Origin: an uncultured Holophagaceae bacterium
GTDB taxonomy: Bacteria; Acidobacteriota; Holophagae; Holophagales; Holophagaceae
Direction of reading: 5' to 3'
DNA: 64,000 nt
NCBI GenBank assembly: GCA_903840385.1
Contig: CAIMFT010000181.1
Location: 1 to 64,000 of the forward strand
Shown here: piece by piece, positions 56,979-64,000 of the stretch
How the letters are laid out: each line of letters starts with the position of its first letter
Position numbering within the stretch: position 1 is the first letter of the stretch
Notes under the pieces: model-generated
The model's database searches: none
The model's input: the letters and a program-made list of their open reading frames with translations, nothing else
What the model was told of the DNA's origin: nothing
Translations under genes and position numbers: made by a program

Positions 56979-57425
56979 TCAGGCCGGGCGCTCCTGGGTG
57001 CGCTCCTGGGCCTCGCGCTGGTGCCGCAGGTCCATGAGCTGCAGGTCCCGGATGGTGGCCTCGGTCATGGAGGTCGTCACCTGATCCTTCACGGCGCCCC
57101 AGGCATCGTGCAGGGGGCAGGGGTGGTCCCCGCCGCAGGTGGGAAAGCCCATGATGCAGCCCTCCATGGAGTCAGCCCCCTCCATGGCCGTAACCACCTC
57201 GCCCACGGTGATGTGGTGGGAGGCTCGGGTGAGGCGGAAGCCGCCCCGGGGGCCACGCACGGACTCGAGAATGCCGGACTGCACCAGGCCCTGCAGGATC
57301 TTCGCCAGGTAGGGGCCGGGCAGGGTCAGGTCGGTAGCCAGGTCCTTGGCGAGACAGTAGCTGCCGTCCTCGGGGAGGGCGGCGAGGGCGCGGAGGGCGT
57401 AGCCAGTTGCGGTGCTGAATAGCAT
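56979..57425 (-). CDS. Rrf2 family regulator with Cys cluster (NsrR/IscR-like)
   Basis: GYALRALAALPEDGSYCLAKDLATDLTLPGPYLAKILQGLVQSGILESVRGPRGGFRL; CIMGFPTCGGDHPCPLHD. Confidence 0.9.
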   Translation of the reverse strand: MLFSTATGYALRALAALPEDGSYCLAKDLATDLTLPGPYLAKILQGLVQSGILESVRGPRGGFRLTRASHHITVGEVVTAMEGADSMEGCIMGFPTCGGDHPCPLHDAWGAVKDQVTTSMTEATIRDLQLMDLRHQREAQERTQERPA

Positions 57426-57505
57426 TTTTGGGTCCTTTACTCTTTAACTCAGCATCCGGGGGCGGGATTTCGGAGTCCAGGCAAAAAATCTAGACAAATG
57501 CAATC

Positions 57506-58276
57506 TCAGGGGGCCAGCGCCCGCCAAAGGAGCAACAAGCTGCCCACGCTGAGGCCCCCCTCGCGCCAGCCCAGGGTGCGGGCGGGGAGGGGCCGCCAGG
57601 GCTGCACTGCCCGCAGGTAGAGGAGGCCTGTCCAGGCCGTCCACAGGAGGCCGGCCGGTCCCCGGGGCAGCAGGAGGAGGGCCGAAGTGCCCGCCAGCAG
57701 GAGGTGGAGGACATGAACCGGGAGGGCCCGGCGGCGGAGCTCCGCTGCGGAAAGGCCATGGGCATGGCCCAGGAAGCGCCGCACGTGGGCCAGGTTGGCA
57801 CCTCCCACGAGGGTCGCCAGGGCCCAGACCCGGAGGGCCTCGGGCTGGGAAGCTCCCCCTGCGACGACCATGGCCGCCGCCAGTCCGGCAAAGGCGCCCT
57901 GGGCTGCCAGCTCCACATCCAGGGAGCGCACCGCTCGCCGGGTGTCGGCCCACAGCGCCAGACCCACCAGGGGGGCGATGGCGGCGAGGGGCACCAGAAA
58001 CCGCGGCCCGGCCAGGCCCAGGGCTGCGGAGCCTCCTGCCGTGGCCAGGGCCAGGAAGAGGAGGAGGGCCCGCACCTGGGCTGCATCCCGCTGCCCCAGG
58101 AAGACCCGCCGCAGGGGGGGGCGGGCCAGGAACAGGGCCAGCGCCGCCAGGGCCAGGCAGAGCGCGGCCGCCGCGGGGCGCAGCAGCAGGCCCAGGAGCA
58201 TGGGCAGGCCCAGCATGAACCAGCTCCCATGCTCAGCCGGGAGGAGGGTGCGCCAGGGAGGGAGGATGCGGGTCAT
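57506..58276 (-). CDS. YwiC-like membrane protein
   Basis: LLPAEHGSWFMLGLPMLLGLLLRP; multi-TM. Confidence 0.75.
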   Translation of the reverse strand: MTRILPPWRTLLPAEHGSWFMLGLPMLLGLLLRPAAAALCLALAALALFLARPPLRRVFLGQRDAAQVRALLLFLALATAGGSAALGLAGPRFLVPLAAIAPLVGLALWADTRRAVRSLDVELAAQGAFAGLAAAMVVAGGASQPEALRVWALATLVGGANLAHVRRFLGHAHGLSAAELRRRALPVHVLHLLLAGTSALLLLPRGPAGLLWTAWTGLLYLRAVQPWRPLPARTLGWREGGLSVGSLLLLWRALAP

Positions 58277-58346
58277 TTCGGTAGTTTTAGTCCGAAATCA
58301 GTTTGCACCAGGGAGGCCCTCAAGACCAGAGGGGATAGCCCGAGCC

Positions 58347-60485
58347 TCAGGCCTCGCTGCTGATGAGCCGCAGCCCCTTGAGGGCTTCTTCCATGGTGAG
58401 GAAGACGGGCAGGCCGGCGGCGCGCAGGGCGGTGCGGTAGGGGTCGTAGACGGCACCGCCCTCCACGGCCACGCCCAGCCACTTGCCGCTGGTCTGGGCC
58501 AGGGCGGCCAGGGCCTCGGCGAAGGGGCCGTAGACCGTGGGGTCCGTGGTGTCCAGGCGCTGGGTCAGGGGCACCAGGCCTACCACCACACCGTCGGCCC
58601 CGGTGGCCAGCAGCAGGCGGGCGCAGGCCAGGTAGGCAGCCTCATCGGCCATGGGCGTGAGGTCCAGGGGCAGGCGCGCACTCACCAGGCCTGTCAGGCC
58701 CTGGGCCGCCAGGGTGGCTTCCAGAGCGGTGGTCTCGGCGGGCGTCAGGGTGAGGCCCGCACAGGTTCCGTCCAGGCGGTCGGCGGCCACCACGGATTCG
58801 AAGCCCGCGTTGGTCATCACAGCCACGGATTCGACCCGCAGTTGCGGGTGGCACGCGAGCCAGGCTAGGGCCGCATCGAAGGCCTCCAGGTCCTCGGCGA
58901 GCATGGCTCCGGCCCGGTGGAGGAGGCTGGCCTGCAGGGCGTGGTCCCCTGCCAGAGCGCCCGTGTGGCTGCTGGCGGCGGCCATGCCTGCCTGGCTGCG
59001 CCCGCCCTTGTAGAGCAGCACCCGGCGACCGGCGGCACGAAGGGTGCGGATGGCCATGGCCGTGGAGGGCAGGTCGCCGGGGGCGAAGCCCTCCAGGTAA
59101 GCGCCGACCACGGCCACGGCGGGATCGGTGGCGAAGCCCCGCAGGAAGTCCGAGCAGCGCAGGTCCAGCTGGTTGCCGATGGCCACCGCCGCCCGCAGGC
59201 CCAGCTCACGCCTGCGGCTCAGGCGGGTGATGAGGAAGGCGCCGCTCTGGCTCACCAGGGCCACCGGGCCGGGGCGGGCCGCCAGGGGCAGCTTGGCCTC
59301 CGGGATGAAGAGCGTGTTCAGCGCCAGGTCGGGACTGAACAGCCCCAGGCCGTTGGGCCCCACCAGGGCCGGGGTCCACCTGCCGCTGCGGCGGTACTCG
59401 GTGAGACAGGCCAGCAGCCGCGCGCCGAGGCCCTCGGTGTCGGCACCGTCGCCCAGGCCGCCCGCCACCAGATAGACCACGGTGGCGCCGCCCCCCTGCT
59501 GGCAGAGCTGCTCCACCAGCGCGAGGGTCTGGGAGGCTGGCAGGGCCACGATGAGCTGATCCGTGGGTGCGCTGGCGAGGTCAGCCACCGAGGCCACGCA
59601 GGGCAGGCCCAGGAACTCGGTGGACCCGGGCTTGAGGATGCGCAGCGCACCCTCCGGCAGGCGGGACCGGCGCACATTTTCAAGGATGATCCGGCCCACG
59701 GTGCCCGGGCGGCTGGAGACCCCGGCGAGCACCAGGCTGCGGGGACTCAGGAGGGCCTGGTACCAGGCGGGGTCCGGCGCAGCGCCGGTGGCCTGCGGGG
59801 CCTCGTCCATGGTGCCTACGCCATCCAGGGCGGTCGGCCGACCCAGGTCGTCCAGCACCACGGGGTTCAGCTCCAGCAGCGTCACGCCGGCGCCTGCCAG
59901 ACCCTCGGTGGCGCGCCACAGGCCCTGCAGGAAGGCCAACAGCTTGGCCTCGTCCGTGAGGGCAGTGGTGCCCCGCTGGCGGCCCAGCCAGGTACGGCCC
60001 AGCCAGTGCTCCCGCAGCTCCGCCAGGGCCTGCTCGGGGGTGGTGAAGGCCAGGGGCCAGATGAGTGGCGGGGCCAGGGCCGCCCAGGCATCGGCCTGGA
60101 GGCCGCCCACGCCGAGCACCACCAGCCAGCCGGCTTCGGGGTCGCGCTTGAGGGAGACCAGGGCCTCGGTGGGCAGGCCCGGCAGGCGCTGGAAGGCCAC
60201 CCGCTCGCAGACCAGGCCGCCGACCCAGGGGAGCTCCGCCACCCGCTGCCGCATGGCTTCGGCTTCGCTGCTGAGGGCTTCCTCATCGAAGGGACCGAAG
60301 TGCACCGCCCCCCGGTCCGACTTGTGCCAGAGCCCCTCGGCGATGCCCTTGAGCACCACGGCCTCGCCCGGGGCGAAAGGCAACGCCTCCGCACCCAGAA
60401 AGCCGTGGCGGGGCACCCTCAGGCCGGCGGCGGCCAGGAGGGCGTAGGCCCGACCTTCGTGGAGGAAGCCTGCCGCCGAGGTCAC
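58347..60485 (-). CDS. ADP-forming acyl-CoA (acetate-CoA) ligase, fused ATP-grasp + CoA-binding domains
   Basis: N-terminal ATP-grasp (AVVLKGIAEGLWHKSDRGAVHFG), C-terminal CoA-binding/ligase domain (SRPGTVGRIILENVRRS..., VALVSQSGAFLITRLSRR, SSHTGALAGD). Confidence 0.87.
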   Translation of the reverse strand: MTSAAGFLHEGRAYALLAAAGLRVPRHGFLGAEALPFAPGEAVVLKGIAEGLWHKSDRGAVHFGPFDEEALSSEAEAMRQRVAELPWVGGLVCERVAFQRLPGLPTEALVSLKRDPEAGWLVVLGVGGLQADAWAALAPPLIWPLAFTTPEQALAELREHWLGRTWLGRQRGTTALTDEAKLLAFLQGLWRATEGLAGAGVTLLELNPVVLDDLGRPTALDGVGTMDEAPQATGAAPDPAWYQALLSPRSLVLAGVSSRPGTVGRIILENVRRSRLPEGALRILKPGSTEFLGLPCVASVADLASAPTDQLIVALPASQTLALVEQLCQQGGGATVVYLVAGGLGDGADTEGLGARLLACLTEYRRSGRWTPALVGPNGLGLFSPDLALNTLFIPEAKLPLAARPGPVALVSQSGAFLITRLSRRRELGLRAAVAIGNQLDLRCSDFLRGFATDPAVAVVGAYLEGFAPGDLPSTAMAIRTLRAAGRRVLLYKGGRSQAGMAAASSHTGALAGDHALQASLLHRAGAMLAEDLEAFDAALAWLACHPQLRVESVAVMTNAGFESVVAADRLDGTCAGLTLTPAETTALEATLAAQGLTGLVSARLPLDLTPMADEAAYLACARLLLATGADGVVVGLVPLTQRLDTTDPTVYGPFAEALAALAQTSGKWLGVAVEGGAVYDPYRTALRAAGLPVFLTMEEALKGLRLISSEA

Positions 60486-60486
60486 C

Positions 60487-61086
60487 TCAGGCCTCAGCCC
60501 GGGCGGGGACCAAGCCCTGCCCGGCGGCGAAGGCCTCCAGGTTCTTGGTGATGACGCGCTCGCCCTTGGCGGCGAAGCGCTCCGTGATGACGGCCTGCCA
60601 CACGGCCTCGGGCACGGGCAGGTGGCGGGAGGCCATGCCCAGCAGGGCCATGCCCCCGGCCTGGGGATGGCGCAGGCGTCGGGCCAGGTCCTCAGTGTCC
60701 AGCAGGCAGGCCCCCCGCACGGCCTTCAGGGCCCGGTAGATGTCCTCCAGGGGCGGGTAGCCCGCCATGTCGGCAGAGGGCTCCTCGGAGGCCACCAGGT
60801 GGCCGTCCGGGCGCAGCATGGCCACGTGCCGCAGGGCCTCCAGGGGCTCCAGGGCGATGAGGAGATCGGCGCTGCCCTCATCCAGGATGGGGGAGGTGAG
60901 CGGCACCTCGGCGAAGCAGACCTGCGCCTGCACGCTGCCTCCCCGCTGGCTCATGCCGTGGATCTCGGACTGGAGGGCGTGGAAGCCGCTGCGGCGCAGG
61001 GCCTCCAGCACGATCTGGGCGAGGGAGAGGACGCCCTGGCCGCCGACGCCAGAGAGCACGATGCCGTGGATGCGAAGGGCGCTCAT
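60487..61086 (-). CDS. iorB: Indolepyruvate:ferredoxin oxidoreductase beta subunit
   Basis: IVLSGVGGQGVLSLAQIVLEALRRSGFHALQSEIHGMSQRGGSVQAQV. Confidence 0.9.
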   Translation of the reverse strand: MSALRIHGIVLSGVGGQGVLSLAQIVLEALRRSGFHALQSEIHGMSQRGGSVQAQVCFAEVPLTSPILDEGSADLLIALEPLEALRHVAMLRPDGHLVASEEPSADMAGYPPLEDIYRALKAVRGACLLDTEDLARRLRHPQAGGMALLGMASRHLPVPEAVWQAVITERFAAKGERVITKNLEAFAAGQGLVPARAEA

Positions 61087-62744
61087 GGCTGGACCTCCAG
61101 GGTGCAGCAAGCCGAGGCCCGCTCCGCCTTCTCGTTGCGGTCGTGCTCCCGCAGCACACCGCGGCGCAGGGACTGGATGCACTCCCGCCGGAACACCAGC
61201 ACGGAGGGGCCGGGCTGCTGCAGGGCCGCTGCCACAGCCTTCACATTGGCCTCATGGTGCCGGGGCAGGGGCGTCAGCACCTGCAAGCTGGCCTCGGGGA
61301 TGCCCATGCCCAGAACCATGCGCTCCACCTGATCCAGGGCCTGGCTGGGCTGCTGGCCCGTCATGCCCACCACGCGGTTGTCGAGGATGAGAATGGTGAC
61401 ATCGGCGCCAGCGTCCATGGCGGTGAGCAGGGCCGGCAGGCCGCTGTGGCCGAAGGTGGAGTCGCCGATGACCGCCACCGCAGGGTGCAGGCCCGCCAGG
61501 GCAGCGCCCACGGCCATGCTGATGCTGGCGCCCATCTCCACCACCGCATGGAGGGCGCTGAGGGGCTCCTGGGCGGCCAGGGTGTAGCAGCCGATGTCGC
61601 CGAAGACCCGGGCCTGGGCCGTCGCCCCCAGGTTGCCGAGGGCCTCCTGCAGGGCCTCGAAGGCATCCACATGGCCGCAGCCATCGCAGAAGCGCGGCGC
61701 ACGCACCGGCAGGTCCAGCTCAGCGGGCGTGCCCATGCTGGGAGCCAGTCCCAGCGCGGCCTTCAGGAGGCGCGGGGAGAGTTCGCCGACCCGGGGGAGG
61801 GCGCCGTCCATGCGGCCGTGCACCTTGACCCGGGCCCGCAGGCCGAGCCGCGTCTCCACCAGCGGGTAGTCCTCCTCGAAGACCAGCACCTCGTCCACCG
61901 TGGCCAGGAAGGCCGCCTCCAGGTCCGGGTCCACGGGCTGGGCGGCCAGCTCCAGGCGGGGCAGGTCGCGCAGCTCGGGATGCTCCAGGGCCAGCTGATG
62001 GAAGTAGGCCCGGCCCATGCCCGCCAGGGCCACGCCCCGGCGACTGGGCCCGGGCACGCTGCGGTTGAGGTCCGCCAGGGCCGCCAGCAGGCGGGGCTGC
62101 TTGGCCAGCAGGTCCTCGTAGCGGCGGCGGGCGTTCGATGGGATGAGCACCCAGTCCTGCGCCTGCGCTGCGGGCACCGGGCCCAGTCCGGTGGGGGCCA
62201 GAGCCTCCCGGCGGTCCAGCGGCGCACGGCAGTGGGCCAGGCGGGTGACCAGGCGCACCATCACCGGCACCTGCAGGGCCTCGGAGAGGTCGAAGGCCCG
62301 GAGCGTGAAGTCATAACATTCCTGCACGGTGCTGGGTTCCAGGCAGGGCAGCCAGGCGAAGCTGGCTAGGCTGCGGCTGTCCTGCTCGTTCTGGCTGCTG
62401 TGCATGCCGGGGTCGTCGGCCACCAGGAGCACCAGGCCACCGTGCACGCCGGTGAGGGCGGAGTTGGCGTAGGCGTCCAGGGCCACATTCAGGCCCACAT
62501 GCTTCATGGTCACCAGGGTGCGGAAGCCCGCAAAGCTCACCCCCAGGGCCAGGTCGTAGGCCACCTTCTCATTGGCCGCCCACTGGGCCACCCGGCCGTC
62601 GGCGGCGGCGTGGATGAGGGCCTCTACGCACTCGAAGCCTTCGGTGGAGGGCGTGCCGGGGTAGCCGAAGGCCCCCTTGATGCCGGCATCGAAGCCCGCG
62701 CATCCCACCGCCTCGACCCCCAATGCCAGGGTGCTCTGAGCCAT
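61083..62744 (-). CDS. iorA: Indolepyruvate:ferredoxin oxidoreductase alpha subunit (no C-terminal ferredoxin domain)
   Basis: GYPGTPSTEGFE, ANEKVAYDLALGVSFAGFRTLVTMKHVGLNVALD, RAPRFCDGCGHVDAFEAL, TPP-binding GDSTFGHSGLPALL. Confidence 0.88.
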   Translation of the reverse strand: MAQSTLALGVEAVGCAGFDAGIKGAFGYPGTPSTEGFECVEALIHAAADGRVAQWAANEKVAYDLALGVSFAGFRTLVTMKHVGLNVALDAYANSALTGVHGGLVLLVADDPGMHSSQNEQDSRSLASFAWLPCLEPSTVQECYDFTLRAFDLSEALQVPVMVRLVTRLAHCRAPLDRREALAPTGLGPVPAAQAQDWVLIPSNARRRYEDLLAKQPRLLAALADLNRSVPGPSRRGVALAGMGRAYFHQLALEHPELRDLPRLELAAQPVDPDLEAAFLATVDEVLVFEEDYPLVETRLGLRARVKVHGRMDGALPRVGELSPRLLKAALGLAPSMGTPAELDLPVRAPRFCDGCGHVDAFEALQEALGNLGATAQARVFGDIGCYTLAAQEPLSALHAVVEMGASISMAVGAALAGLHPAVAVIGDSTFGHSGLPALLTAMDAGADVTILILDNRVVGMTGQQPSQALDQVERMVLGMGIPEASLQVLTPLPRHHEANVKAVAAALQQPGPSVLVFRRECIQSLRRGVLREHDRNEKAERASACCTLEVQP

Positions 62745-63353
62745 GCCTGCCTCCGCCTCGAATGAACCGGGGAGTATGCGGCGACCCCCCGGTGTCGGGC
62801 GTCACAGGGGCCCGAATCCCAGGCTGGGGAGACAAAAAACGCAGACCGCCCCCGCTGGGTATCTGCTTCGGCCGCACTCTAGTCAGAAAAAAACGCCGAT
62901 GAATGGCCCCGATTCCTACACCTGGGGGGAACCGGGGACACGCAGTGCCAAAGGTCACAAGTTTGTCGGGATTGCTTGTCACTTCAGCCTTGACAGGGTC
63001 GGATGCACCTATTTTTTTACTATTTTAGTGCTATTCAAAGCATAGATTTTACAGCTATTTAAAACGAATCAAGACTTGTCACGAGATTGTGTGTCAATGC
63101 AACCAAACAACCATAACGGCATAATTGGTCGAACCATTTGCTCTCTTGAGGTGTTCTAAGGCCTGGGCATAATTTCGTTGCTGACTCTGGTATCACCTAA
63201 CTCGGTTCAGTGTCTCTTTGCACTCCGTAGTTCCGAAAGGTTCCGCTCCCCGTCGCACCGTCAGTTCAGGGGACCAGGAAACCGGCTAACACCCTTCATG
63301 CGTCATTACCTGTACGGCCCCAACGCACCGCGCATTGCGAGATGAGGCGAAAC

Positions 63354-64000
63354 ATGAAACGACATACCCACGTGGCCCTGCTTGCCACCCTGATGTCCGC
63401 CACAGCCTGGGGCCAGGAGGTGAGCCTCTACGGCACCACCATGGCCGAGATGTGGAAGTCGGAGACCCCCGGCTTTAAGAAGGACACCTACACGCCGGCG
63501 ACGCAGTTCCTGGGCATCGACGCCACCAAGCTCGGCAGTGACAACCTGTCCCTGCACCTGTTTGGCTGGGGCCGGGGCGACCTGAGCGACCTGAGCCAGA
63601 CCGAGCCCAACCGGGCGGGTGGCTACCTGAGCTTCGGCTACCTGCAGTACCGCTTCAACCAGGCCAATGCTGAGCTGAAGGCGGGCCGCTTCACCATCTC
63701 CCAGAGCACCGGGATCGAGCAGGTGGATGGCGTCAGCGGTCGCACGGACCTGATCGGCGGCTTCACGGTGTCCGGCTTCGTCGGCAAGCCTGTCGCTGCG
63801 CAGGTGGTGGATCCCCGCAATCAGACCAACTACGAGTTCCAGCACGACTTCATCTACGGCGGCCGCCTCGGCTGGCGTGTGACCAACGGTGCCGAGGTCG
63901 GCGTCTCCTACCTGCAGGACGGCACCAAGGCCGCCAAGGACCTGAACCCGCCCTCTCTGGTGGACTACACCCGCAAGCAGATGGGTGCGGATGTGGTGCT
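63354..64000 (+). CDS. Outer-membrane beta-barrel/porin-like protein, N-terminal part (runs past window end)
   Basis: Signal peptide MKRHTHVALLATLMSATAWGQ followed by alternating beta-strand pattern (VSLYGTTMAEMWKS..., AELKAGRFTISQSTGIEQVDGV). Confidence 0.7.
   Translation, partial: MKRHTHVALLATLMSATAWGQEVSLYGTTMAEMWKSETPGFKKDTYTPATQFLGIDATKLGSDNLSLHLFGWGRGDLSDLSQTEPNRAGGYLSFGYLQYRFNQANAELKAGRFTISQSTGIEQVDGVSGRTDLIGGFTVSGFVGKPVAAQVVDPRNQTNYEFQHDFIYGGRLGWRVTNGAEVGVSYLQDGTKAAKDLNPPSLVDYTRKQMGADVV

Noticed and set aside
63220-63300. GEMM/c-di-GMP or cobalamin riboswitch upstream of the porin
   Set aside because: Only loose motif resemblance; consensus core sequences not found on either strand.

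Overview
The window is GC-rich bacterial chromosome, gene-dense and mostly housekeeping. Gene content and style suggest an Acidobacteriota/Holophagae-like organism, but that is an inference. No rRNA, CRISPR array, prophage or transposase gene was recognised. About 50 protein-coding genes and one tRNA-Val(CAC) can be supported. Gene blocks include kdsA/GNAT, a type II KS/CLF/dehydratase/ACP operon, nuoABCD and nuoEF split by a MarR-YceI-CDGSH block, argF, thrA-thrB-thrC, pyrH-tsf-rpsB, rpsI-rplM, a liv-type ABC transporter operon with two acid-CoA ligase genes, efp, Crp/Fnr-moeA-Rrf2-YwiC, and iorA-iorB-ADP-forming acyl-CoA ligase. The most interesting signal is non-coding. There are seven intergenic repeat loci built from short-period (7-8 bp) arms, usually inverted. 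Two of them (about 10.7 kb and 22.4 kb, opposite orientation) share a roughly 120-130 bp core that keeps three consecutive hairpins although the arms belong to different families. Other notable items: a Thr/Ile-rich leader peptide plus hairpin upstream of thrABC, an endonuclease III-BtuF-like fusion, a FolD homologue apparently lacking cyclohydrolase catalytic residues, a KS partner lacking the whole catalytic triad, EF-P with Asn at the tip position, and IorA lacking its C-terminal ferredoxin domain. All homology calls are from reading translated sequence; no database search was run.
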